Positions 22,499 through 32,599 of a stretch of DNA of 64,000 bases are shown one piece after another. Source of the stretch: Castor canadensis (lineage: Eukaryota; Chordata; Mammalia; Rodentia; Castoridae); assembly GCF_047511655.1 (NCBI RefSeq), contig NC_133403.1, forward strand, positions 15,249,014-15,313,013, written 5' to 3'. A model generated the notes under the pieces. It did not search any database. It saw nothing but the letters and a program-made list of their open reading frames with translations, and had not been told where the DNA came from. The first letter of the stretch is position 1, and the number at the start of each line of letters is the position of its first letter. The position numbers and the translations under genes are program-made.

Positions 22499-25071
22499 TC
22501 TGACATCCTTTCATGATAAAAGCTCTGAAGAATCTAGGAGTAGAAGGAAGTTTCCTCAACATAATAAAGGGTATTTATGACAAAACTAGAGCTAACATCA
22601 TACTGAATGGAGAACAACTGAAACCGTTCCCCTTAAAGTGAGGAACACATCAGGGCAGTCTGCTTTCTACACTCCTATTCAATATAGTTTTGAAATTCCT
22701 AGACAGTTCAATAAGACACGGGGAAGAATTAAAATGGATCCAAATAAGGAAGGAAGAAGAAAAAGTATCCCTATTTGCAATAATGTGATCCTCTTCCTAA
22801 GAGACACCAAAAACTGTACCAAAATATATCTAGTAGAAATCATAAACTATTTTGGCAAAGTAGCAAGATGCAAAATTAACATACAGCAGCTTTTCCATAC
22901 TCCAAAAATGCAGACTGAGAAACAAATCAGAGAATAAACCTCAATTACCATAGCTGCAAAAACAATACAGTACCTAGGAATAAATTTAACAAAAGAAACC
23001 AAAGACCTATTTAATAAAAACAAACAATAAACCACTGAAGGAAGAAATTGAAGAGGACATCAAAAGATGGAAAGACCTTCCACACTTGTGGATTGGAAGA
23101 ATCAACATTGTGGACAAGGCCACACTACCAAAAGCTATCTACATGTTCAGTGCAATCACTATCAAAATTTCAATGATGTTTTGCAGAGAAATAGAAAGTT
23201 CAATCATGAAATCCATATGGAAACACAAAAGACCTTGAATAGCAAAAGCAATTCTGAGAAAAAAGTCCAATGCTGGAGACATCACAATACCTGCCTTCAT
23301 GCTATACTACAGACCCATAACAATAAACACAGCATGGTATTGGGCACAAAAACTGATAGGAATACCAATGGATCACAATTGATGATCCAGACATAAGCCC
23401 ACCCAACTATAGCAAAGGAGCACAAAACACATGATGGAGATAAGACAGCTCTTCAATAAATTCTGCTGGGAAAACTAGATATCCACAGGCAGAAGAATGA
23501 GACTATATCCCCGTCTTTCACCCAGTACCAAAATGAACTCAAAGCAGATCAAAGACCTTAATAAGGTCTGAAATTTTGAAACAACTCCAAGAAGCAGCAG
23601 AACATACACTGGAACAGACAGGTGTAGGGAACAACTTCCTCAAAAGAATTCAATAAACTCAGCATTTAAGAGAACAATGAACAAATGGAACTGCATCAAA
23701 CTGAAGAATTTCTGCACATCAAGGAAAACAGTCACCAGACTCAAGTGACAGCCTACAGAATGGGAGAAAAATCTTTGCCAGATATTCATACAACAAGGAA
23801 TTAATATCCAGAATCTACAGGGAACTCAAAAAACTCAGCCCCTGAAGAATCCACACCCTAATGAAGAAATGGACACATGACTTACACAAGGAATTCTCAA
23901 AGGAAGAGGTAAATATGACCAGCAAATGCATGAAGAAGTGTTCAAGTTCCTTGGTTATGGAAGAGATGAAAATCAAAACAACACTTACATTTCCTCTCAC
24001 CCAAGTTAGAATGACCATGAACTAACAACAACAAATGCTGGCAAGGATGTGGAGAAACACGAATGCTTTTACATTGCAGTGGGAATGCAAACTAGCACAA
24101 CCACTACGGAAAACAGTATGTAGATTCCTCAAAAAACTAGAGATAGAACTGTCATACAATGCTGTGATACAGCTCCTGGGCATGTAAACAAAAAAGCATA
24201 AAACAGGATATAGCAAAGACCCTTGAACACTCGTGTTCATTGCTGCACTATTTATAATAGCCAAGTTCTGGAAACAAACCTGATGCCCTACAACTGATGA
24301 ATGGATCATGCAATATTTTGTATACATAAACACTGGAGTATTACTCAGCCACAAGGAATGATGACATGGGATCTGAAGGTAAATGAACGCAATTGGAGCT
24401 CCTCATGTTAGGCGAAGTTAGCCAGGATCAGAAACACAAAAGATGCATGTTTTCTCTCATACACAAAAGATAGGTCCAAAGATCAATATGTATACAAAAC
24501 AAACATGATCATATACAAACTCAGTTGTAGAACATTTTTGTAACAGTGGAATTTGGGGAAAGAGAGAAAGAAAAAGAAAATAATAGAACATCAGTAATAT
24601 TGTAAAGCATAAGATGTGAATGTAGAGGAATAAGGATGCATATTGAAAGCTGCTGAAAAATGAGGATGGGGGTTAAGGTGTAAGGGAGAGCATTCGAAGG
24701 GATTGAACAGGCCAAAGTAAAGCACACCTACAGTGTGCATACATAAGCTCAAATATTAAGTATGAAAACCAGGACTGTAAAATAGGCACAGTCTGTGTGG
24801 CTGGTGGAGGGGGGGTACTAGCGGTAGGGTAGTGGGTGAAGGAAGGAGATTAAGGTGATGATATATGGCTGATAGACTTCGTATTTCTATAAGAAATAGA
24901 ACTAAAAAATCTTTTGCAGTTGCTTTAATTGTGGTGAGGGGGGTGAGATGAGAGGGAGAGATGATGGGAGCAATGTAAATAATGTACAATAAGGCTAATC
25001 AGAATTGCCACTATGAAAAGCCCCTGTGTAATGAATATGTCTGAATAAAGAAAAAATTAGAATTAAAAAAA
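22499..25071 (+). mobile_element. L1, 5'-truncated (sense), old
   Basis: Begins within the reverse-transcriptase part of ORF2 (MIKAL, IYDKTRANIILNGEQLKPF) directly after the telomere-like tract, and runs through the ORF2 C-terminus (about 24430) and 3'UTR to an A-rich end near 25070. The polymerase FADD motif is lost: the frame reads LFAI then stop near 22780. Many stops and shifts. Minus-strand frames at 23815-24989 are shadows. Confidence 0.9.
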
Positions 25072-26780
25072 ATCCATATTATGGATTTCTAAGTCATATA
25101 TGGGTTAAATTGAAGCTACAATTCACCTTGAGGCAAGTTTCCTCAAGCCATTGACACAGAAAATTATGTAAGATAACTACTTACAAATTACAATGTTGTC
25201 AGTTACATCAAGTATGATTTCCCTCTCCTAATATGGGAAATGAGAGAGAGAAAGTGGGTACCTGGTTCAAGAAAGTGTAAGATTAGACAGCATAAGCAAC
25301 ATGAAAACATAGAATTGAGTATGATACCCACTGACTCAAGGTCTCAAGTACACTGGGCAAGGGTATGGCCCAAGGGCTCAGGCATCCCAGCTCTTTGGCT
25401 TTTCTGGAGCCAGCCCATGCTGAGCTCAAACACGTTGGAGTCCCACACCTGCTGCTCTTCCAGGCAGGCTATGCACACTGACAGACTTACATTTTTCTGA
25501 AGTCTTTGGAAAAGTCTTGTTCCCTTGGCTCCATGAGATGCTGAGTCTTAGTGTTGGCTCCTCATTATGACAAACATCTGTCTAAACAACAGGGCTATTT
25601 GTGGTATCCATTGTAGTCTTGGTGAAAGAACACATTCCTGTATAGTTCTTCAGCTTGTTGTCCTTGCAGAATCAGAACCATGTGGATTCTGCAAATGTTG
25701 GCCACTTCACTCTTACAGAGCAGTAGGTCAAGCTTCACATGCACTGGCTTTCATATTATCTTGAGAACAGACAAGTGCTGATCCACACACAGAGAACAGA
25801 GACTGGCATCAGAGCTGGACAATGAAGGCTAAGGATCCAGGGGCCTTCTGGTCTTCTTTCTCAAGGTTTTTTGCCTAGAAGATCTTATCACTCTAATCCT
25901 GTGATGGGAGGGACAACTTTTCCCATCTCTTGTTTTTTAGATGCAAGTCTTTCCCTCAACTCATTGCTTGGAGACACTTTTAGTTCCTCTTTACTTCATT
26001 CCCAAAAATGAGAGAATAGAAAAGAAGTTGATGAATGAAGATTCTGCCAATTGTCTAGAGAAGTCTTGCACTTCAGTGTTTTACAGTACATTGTTCTAGG
26101 AAGAAATATAATCAGTAAATCAAAACTAAAATCTGTTGTGAAGATGCTGTGGCATTTATGATACTATTTGTGCCTCCTATCAATGGCTATATAAAGACTC
26201 ATTGCTTTACTTTCAAGAGAACTTTAGTCTACAACACCTGGTAAAAGGAATTTTATTCCTTTCTTCACCATCTTACAGGCTTTCATGACTGAGAGGATCA
26301 GGTTCTCATGGTTCCAGGTTCCACAATTTTTCCATGGTGGTAATGTTTGCACAGGTAGACATGTATTTCATTACATATGCTGTGTAATGGTAAAATAGGT
26401 AAATTTATTGTGTCAATTCATCATTAAAACTATTGCAAATAAAGAGAGATGCAGAGGTAGAATGTACACAAACAGATGAAAAAAATGGTGTGCACAGGGC
26501 AAAGACTGTAGTAATGCAACTGCATCATAGGTCCTTTACACATTCCTGAGTCAAGTCCTGGAATGAAGCAATAAAGACTCTCCCCTCATTCTAAAAAGTG
26601 GGTTGTGCCAGCCAAAGTAGGCAGGTGAAGTTCTGTCCTAGGGCTGGATCACAGAAGAATTGGCCCCAATGATAAGAATCACAGGTCATCACTCTGAGCT
26701 CAATCTTACCAAAGTGATATCTTGGACACAGTGCATCACCACTCCATGCTTTTGAGACTATGGATGCATCTCTAAAGTGC
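25072..26780. other. Spacer between L1 and V4, nothing recognised
   Basis: About 1.7 kb of unique-looking DNA. The frames at 25240-25500 and 25567-25764 show no family motif. I see no gene or repeat family. Confidence 0.4.
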
Positions 26781-26866
26781 TACAGACTCTCCAGCACATT
26801 CACATCTACTCTGGACACTAACCTCTCTGTGACATCTAACAAGAGCTTACTATGTAGTAGGAGGAT

Positions 26867-26874
26867 ATGCACAT
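26867..26874 (+). promoter_or_regulatory. V4 octamer-like element
   Basis: ATGCACAT, 7 of 8 to the Ig octamer, 124 bp before the V4 leader ATG and at the same place as the V6 variant ATGCAGAT. Confidence 0.55.
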
Positions 26875-26997
26875 AGGACTTCCCTCTGATCATGAAAACC
26901 AGACAAATCCTTACCCTGCCGTGCTGGGACAGGAGCCCAGCTCTGGGTTCCCAGCTGATCCCACTCAGTGATCAGCACTGAATATAGACCACTCACC

Positions 26998-27450
26998 ATG
27001 GAATTGGGACTGAACTGGATTTTCCTTGTGCTAGTTTTAAAGGGGATTTATGCAGAACGTGAGATATTGAGTGTGTGAGTGGACATGAGTGAGAGGACCA
27101 GTGGATGTATGTGCCTGTTCCTGACCAGAACTCTCTGTATTTGCAGGTGCCCAGTTTGAGGTGCAGCTGGTGGAGACTGGGGGATGCTTTGTGAAGTCTG
27201 GTGGGACCCTGAGACTCCTCTGCAGCCTCTGATTCACCTTCAGTGGTCACAGGATGCACTTATTGTGCCAGGTTCCAAGGGACGGGCTGAAGTAGATTGG
27301 AACTATTAACCCTGATGGTGAGAGTAAAAACTATGCTGACTCTGTCAAGGGCAGACTCTTTCATTTCCTGAAAGAATCCCAAGTATCAACTGTGACTGCA
27401 CATGAACAGCCTGAGAGATGAGGACACAGCCATGTATTCTGTGCAAAAGA
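26998..27450 (+). pseudogene. IGHV pseudogene V4 (V3-like, clan III)
   Basis: A clear V3-type leader starts at ATG 26998 (MELGLNWIFLVLVLKG), but the donor is GG where GT is expected (TTAAAAG-GGATT). The ~100-bp leader intron ends at acceptor AG 27145-27146. Framework 1 (EVQLVETGGCFVKSGGTLRL) starts at 27158; then small losses around Cys23 give an in-frame TGA (CSL-stop). The conserved Trp36 is lost and Trp47 is TAG at 27293-27295. CDR2 (TINPDGESKNYADSVKG) is readable; FR3 is shifted. The end reads FCAK before the RSS. Not functional. Confidence 0.92.
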
Positions 27451-27489
27451 CACAGCAGGGGGACCTCAGTAACAGCCAAGACATAAACC
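27451..27489 (+). other. V4 recombination signal (23-RSS)
   Basis: Heptamer CACAGCA at 27451-27457 (5 of 7, CAC intact), 23-bp spacer, nonamer ACATAAACC (8 of 9) at 27481-27489. Confidence 0.85.
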
Positions 27490-27490
27490 T

Positions 27491-27934
27491 CACTGCAGGG
27501 GTGATCAGGAAATGCATGGGGCACAGAGGACCAGCTGGAGCACTTAGTAGCACAAAGTTCAGGGTCAGCCTGTGAGCAGGTGCAGAGGGAGTTTGAGAGC
27601 TGCTTTTCTGTCAGGCTCTGCCAGTTAATCTAGGGATATTATGGTTCAATAATCTGTGTTTCCCTACAAAGCGTCTTTTTAAATTTTTTTATTGTTGTAC
27701 TTTGTGGCATTTGCAGAAGATCTGCTAGATGGGAGGATAAAATTCAGTTCAAAAATATTCATAGATAAGGTTAATATTGTTATTAATATGAAAGAATATT
27801 GGGCCATCTGTTTAAAATCCAACATGACCAAAAAGAGCAACAGTTACATCTGGATGAGTGTGCAGCTGAGATGAAAAAGATTCTGATTCCAACTCAGTCA
27901 GGGAAAAATATTTGCAAGATCCAAAGTCAACAGA
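27491..27934. other. V4 3' flank, nothing further recognised
   Basis: Keeps the 'gatcaggaaatgcatgggg' type IGHV flank just after the RSS, then AT-rich DNA. No gene supported. Confidence 0.4.
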
Positions 27935-28140
27935 AAATGGCTGTTCATGTTTGACAGTGCCTGTCATCCCAGCAGCAATAAGAAGTTTAATATTGGAGGA
28001 TCAAGGTCCAAGACAGATGGAGCAAAAAGCAAGACTTTCTCTCCAAAAATACCTGAACAAAAAGGGTAAAATGCCTGACTTGCAAGTATGAAGCCCTAAG
28101 TTCAAACTTCATTATGTCATAAAAACAAAAGAAAACAAAA
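27935..28140 (+). mobile_element. SINE (sense), degenerate
   Basis: 'cctgtcatcccagcag', 'ggaggatcaagg' and the tail 'gccctaagttcaaac' follow the order of the SINEs at 59725 and 60836, ending in an A-rich tail. Confidence 0.6.
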
Positions 28141-28574
28141 TGAAAGAATTAAAGGGTACACATGCACACCGCCACTCTACCATCCTGAATCCCCATGGAA
28201 ATTTAGAGAAATAAGAAAATGCATGAATGATGTTACATCTTTATTTCTCTCTGTATTTATGTGGTCACCTTAGCACATTCTCAGAGGAGCTGTGCCTTTT
28301 AGCGCATTACGCTCTGCACTACTCAAATTCCTGTTTGTCTGGAAGGAAGAAAAGAGGACAGGAGTCAACAAAGATCCTGAGTTGTGTGTCCCCAGTTGCT
28401 GTAAATAGCAGAAGATGAAGCACTCTCTGGAAGAAAGAGAGGGAGACCTTGCCCTAAATTTCCCAGGTCTACACTCAAGGAACTTCCCCAGACAAAGCAG
28501 CCCCCAGGTTCAGGCTGAAAGCCCAGGCCTGGGCCTTGGGCCCCTGTCTCTTCTCACAGGAGCCCTCACAGAGC
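28141..28574. other. Upstream flank of V5, nothing recognised
   Basis: No octamer found. Contains 'ctcttctcacaggagccct', which resembles the V2 upstream flank at 14540 and suggests shared clan II ancestry. Confidence 0.4.
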
Positions 28575-28988
28575 ATGGAGATCTGGGGATGCTCCTCTGC
28601 CTGGTGGTAGCACCATCCTGTGAATAACTCAGGTATTTCAGGGGTGGGACCTGGGTTGGGGGTTCTGATGTGTTTGAACAGAGGCAATACAAATTGTCCC
28701 CAGGTGTTCTGTTCAGGTAAAGAAACAGGAAGCAGAACCTCGCCTGGTGAAGTCCTTACAGACCCTGACCCTCACCTGCACTGACTGTGGATTCTTTTAA
28801 TTAGCTTTGGTTGCTCCCTGGGTCCTGGATCCTCCAGGAAATGTCCCAGAATATGTTGTTGCCATATGGAGTGATGCAAACACACGTTGTAACCCAGCTT
28901 TTAAATCTAAACTTAGTATCCTCAGACATACAGTCAAGAGCCAGGTTTTACTAACAATCATCAGTCACAGGTATTACTGTGCAAGAGA
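28575..28988 (+). pseudogene. IGHV pseudogene V5 (V2-like)
   Basis: Leader from ATG 28575 (MEIWG, then a 1-bp loss; the shifted frame reads LCLVVAP) with donor GTGAAT at about 28620. The acceptor is CCAG at 28700-28703. Framework 1 starts at 28714 and one frame stays open from there to the final YYCAR except for a single TAA at 28798-28800 (codon 29, CDR1). Cys23, Trp36 (APWVLDPPG) and a VAIWSD CDR2 fit the mouse/human V2 type (VIWGD). FR3 (SKLSILRHTVKSQVLL) is recognisable, but about six codons are missing before YYC. Trp47 is Tyr. One stop, one in-frame deletion and a leader shift: the least damaged of the six coding regions. Confidence 0.85.
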
Positions 28989-28995
28989 CAAAGTG
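28989..28995 (+). other. V5 RSS heptamer; nonamer lost
   Basis: CAAAGTG (6 of 7) directly follows the YYCARD end. At the 23-bp position (29019-29027) there is no nonamer-like sequence. Confidence 0.6.
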
Positions 28996-29697
28996 AGGGT
29001 GAGCACATATAACATGTGGAGGGCATTCAGAAACTACAGGGCGTGCCCAGGATGTACTGAGAAGAGGTCCATCTCCAGGAGCAGTTGCAGTGTGATGTAT
29101 GATTTCTCTTTCTGAAGCTGTGTTTTCTCACTCCCATCTCCTCCCTGTCATCACCACACACAGAGTTTCTGGAGACCCCTCCTGTATAAAAACATTAGAA
29201 ATGTTCTTTCCTTGAGGCTGGGCTCAGTTCTTCCATAATATTTGTTGGTAAAGCCTTTGTTTCAATGGTATTTACTCCATAATGTAAATGGTAAGTCAGG
29301 TTTATAAACACATAATTTCCCATTTGATTCCCCTCCATGTTAGATGGATCTCCATGCCCTCCTTTCCCATTGACTGCCTACCAATCATAGTGAATTCTGA
29401 ATCTTTTCCTTGGATTGACCAGATTAATGTTGTACATGCACACATGCTACCAGCTTTTTCCACCCTGTAATACCTTTGTAAATTTCCATCATTTCTTCTT
29501 GTCACAATTAAGAAAGGATTTGTCCTAGTGGCTACAATGGCAGGTGTAGTTCATAGGATATAGGTTCCAATCACTAAGCAAGTCAGCAAGGCTGCCTGCT
29601 GTCCTAGCTATGGGGAAACAAACCTAGGAGATTCTCAGTCCAGGATAGCCCAGGCATAAAAACAAGGACCTATTACAAAATTAACTTTAAAAAGTGG
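28996..29697. other. V5 3' flank, nothing recognised
   Basis: Unique-looking sequence. The phrase 'ccatctccaggagcagttgc' near 29070 is not an RSS or V part that I can place. Confidence 0.35.
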
Positions 29698-29785
29698 AAA
29701 TTGGGGGTAGTTCAATAGGTGCTGTGTCTGGCTACCAAGCATGATAGTCAGAGTTCAACCCCAATTCTCAAACAAAACAAGTGAC
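29698..29785 (+). mobile_element. tRNA-like SINE (sense), degenerate
   Basis: 'gggggtagttcaataggtg' resembles an A box and 'agagttcaacccc' a B box; a short A-rich tail follows. Confidence 0.55.
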
Positions 29786-30006
29786 TAAGAGATACACAGT
29801 GATACATAAAATGTCCGAGTCCATTGACTCTGTTGTGCCAAAAGAAATAAGATGAGGTTTTGTAAAGCATTATCAAGGCAGAGTTTTTAATGAGATATTA
29901 ATTCAATGCAATCTTTGTGAAAAAAGTCATCCTGGTATTTCACATTTACTCTGGATGCTATCCTCTCTGAGGCTTTCACAGAGAAATTGCTATTTAGCAG
30001 GAAGAT

Positions 30007-30014
30007 ATGCAGAT
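30007..30014 (+). promoter_or_regulatory. V6 octamer-like element
   Basis: ATGCAGAT (7 of 8 to the Ig octamer), 114 bp before the leader. Confidence 0.5.
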
Positions 30015-30127
30015 AGAGTCTCCCACTGTTCATAAAAACCAGGCCAATACTGACCATTCAGTTCTGAGAGAGGAGCCCAGTCCTGGATTCCCATTTAGTG
30101 ATCAGCATTGAACACAGGCCACTTGCT

Positions 30128-30585
30128 GTGGAGTTGGAACTAAACTGGATTTTCCTTGTTGCTATTTTAAAAGGTGAATTATGGAGAATATGAGAAAGTG
30201 AGTGTGGGAGTGGACATTAGTGAGAGGAACAGTGGGTATGTGTGACATTTTCCTGATCAAGATTCTCTTGTTTGCAGGTGCTCCTTATGAGGTGCAGCTG
30301 GTGGAGTATGGAGGTGGCTTGGTGAAGCTTGGAGGGCAGACCCTGACACTATCCTGTGCAGCCTGTGGATATATCTTAGTAACTACTGGATGCCCTTTGT
30401 CTGCCAGGCTCCATGGAAATGGGTTGAATGCATCTCATGCATTAATAGTACGGTTAATATGTTAAACTATTCAGAATCGGTGAAACACAGGTTCAACATA
30501 TCTAGAGACAACAAAAAGATCATGGTGTATCTGTAAATGAGTAGCTTGCAACCCAAGGACACAGCCACGTATACTGTTCAAGACA
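30128..30585 (+). pseudogene. IGHV pseudogene V6 (V3-like, clan III)
   Basis: The leader matches V4 but its start codon is GTG at 30128-30130 and a TAA lies four codons on. The donor is intact (AAAAG-GTGAAT, GT at 30174-30175), the acceptor AG is at 30276-30277, and framework 1 starts at 30289 (EVQLVEYGGGLVKLGGQTLTLSCAAC) with Cys23 kept. A 1-bp loss near codon 30 shifts CDR1-FR2; in the shifted frame Trp36 is Phe and Trp47 is Cys. FR3 keeps a DN/KK/MVYL pattern, but CAA to TAA at 30534-30536 stops it, and the final Cys region is damaged (CSR-like). Dead at start, frame and stop level. Confidence 0.9.
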
Positions 30586-30624
30586 CATAATGAGGGCACT
30601 TCAGTGTGAGCCCAGACATAAAAC
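30586..30624 (+). other. V6 recombination signal (degenerate 23-RSS)
   Basis: Best fit: heptamer CATAATG at 30586-30592 (5 of 7), 23-bp spacer, nonamer ACATAAAAC at 30616-30624 (7 of 9). The preceding CACATAA could be the shifted original heptamer. Confidence 0.6.
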
Positions 30625-30625
30625 T

Positions 30626-31730
30626 TCCCTGTGCTGGTGGCTAAGACAAGGAGAGGGTGCTCGAAAACCAAACATGTTCTAAAAAGCAGCAAAGAGTTAC
30701 CAAGACTAGCAGGAGCTCTGGAAATACACTAATACTCAGGGAAGGAGGAGGAGCTGGTGCAGAGAAATTGGCTCTGGTTTTTCATATCTTAATTTAACAT
30801 CAGTTATCCTCAAAGACCCTGAAGCTCTTCTAATGTATCTAACGTATGAAATACCAAGTTCTAATCAAAAAAGACATTTTTCTAAACATTGTTACATTTA
30901 TTTGTCTATATCTCTAAATGGGAATTTCATTAGACATACACCTGAGTGCAGACTGAATACTTTTCTGAGTTCAGTGTCTTTGAAATGTGCAGTCATCAAT
31001 ACCATTAGCCCTATGATCATCTATGAATTGATTTGTCAGTTTTGGCACTAGGAGCAGAGATAGTCTCAGGGAACTGCAATTCTTGTTGGTGACTTGATAA
31101 TCAATTCCTTCTTATTCTTTCTACAACATCTATAGATTTCTCTTGCTGGGCTACTCCTGGAGACCTGGTCGTAAGGCTGACCCCACCACCATTTAGATCA
31201 CGGTGCTCAGGCAAGGAAGGACAGAGGGAAAGTTGGTCTTTCCACAGGGTAGCAGCCAGGTTCCCTGATGTATTCTCTTCTCCTAAGGTGGTTGTGAAGG
31301 ACTGGGACATGAATTTCCATTACAGAACTCATAAATGAGAACTCAGTTAAATAGAATGTGCCATTACCTCTCTGAGTCTCTTTCTCTCAGACTCTGTCTC
31401 TCAGGATCATGCACATGGATTTCAGTGTAGATAGAGTGTAATTAGAGAGAATATATAACTATTAAAAAACACAGCAGTTTCACAATATCCATTGTTTATT
31501 TCCTAATAAGATTTCCCATTTTATTGAATAACTTTATTGTAATTACTCCTTTTTCCTTTTTTGGTATAGAATTTTCTTTCAAATTATAAATTATTTTCTA
31601 TACTTAGAAATGTCACACAGTGGTTATGGTTTTCCATGAATTAAGTGTGGTAAAAGAAGAAAGAAATAAGTCCACACATTTCACTCCCTGCACAGTTTGC
31701 TGAATGCAGACCTGAGGTGATGTTCACACA
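30626..31730. other. Intergenic 3' of the last V relic, nothing recognised
   Basis: Contains 'gaattgatttgtcag' and AT-rich stretches but no gene, RNA or repeat that I can support. Confidence 0.4.
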
Positions 31731-31733
31731 CAC

Positions 31734-31734
31734 A

Positions 31735-31777
<43 letters not shown>

Positions 31778-31785
31778 ACACACAG
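31734..31785. repeat. (CA)n microsatellite
   Basis: About 52 bp, nearly pure CA with one ATTCA and one TTA interruption. Confidence 0.95.
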
Positions 31786-32599
31786 GTGATCTTGGACATG
31801 ACATTCCAACACATCATGGAAAGCCAAGGTTACATACTTCTCCATCCTTCTCTGAACCTACACTGGGAGCTGCTCCATCACTGACTTGTCTTGTGTTTAA
31901 GGAATGAGAGTTCTTCTTCCTGGAGTGATATCAGAGGTGAATCTAGTGCATCCATTCAGAGTGGGGAAGCTCTTCCAGAACATTCCATAGTCTGGAAGGT
32001 AGCCAACTCCTCAACTGCTGCATTTTCTGATTTCCAGTGGCATGGGTATTTTCCTGTATTCTCAGACTTTCAAGCATGTGATCAGCTGTGTCCTTCCTTA
32101 CACTTCCAGGTTCAGCCATGAGAGCTCGTAAGATATTTGTTCTTTGAAGAGAAACCTGCTACTACTAAGAGACCACATGACCATTGAGTGAATTATAGTG
32201 CTCTGTTCCAACCAAAAATTACTATCTTGAAAATCATTGCCTACAACTCCCAGACAACAGTCTGTTAAATCTGTATCTCTATTTTCTCTAAATTTGGAGG
32301 ACAGGTGTGGATGAGATAGGAGCAGAGAGCTTCTGGAGGCCCCACACCTGTATTTTCTTCCAGATTCCTCCAGCATCCCAAGGGGAGGACCCAAGTGAAT
32401 CCCCACAGGGTTCTTTCTCAGGCCCCAATCCCATTCATCATTTCAGTTTTTGCAATTTTTCTGTAGCATACATTATTGGTCCAAAGGGATATCATCTTGA
32501 TAAATTCATAGATGCAACAGTGTATTCTGAAAAAGCTCATGCCCTCTATTATAATCCCCCAAGTATTCATTCCTTTCATAGCATCTTTCACTGATTCAA
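31786..32599. other. Unassigned sequence before the L1 pile-up
   Basis: Open frames of 76-102 codons lie on both strands without recognisable motifs. The part after 32440 may already be a decayed L1 3'UTR on the minus strand. Nothing firm. Confidence 0.35.

Larger units (their letters stand above)
26781..27490 (+). repeat. Segmental duplication carrying V4 (partner of 29930-30625)
   Basis: Promoter region, leader, intron, V exon and RSS of V4 align with those of V6 about 3.1 kb downstream, including the flank phrases 'tctactctgga', 'aggagcccag', 'gatcagcactgaa'. The copies are strongly diverged. Confidence 0.75.
29930..30625 (+). repeat. Segmental duplication carrying V6 (partner of 26781-27490)
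   Basis: See the V4 copy; alignment spans the promoter region, leader, intron, V exon and RSS. Confidence 0.75.
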
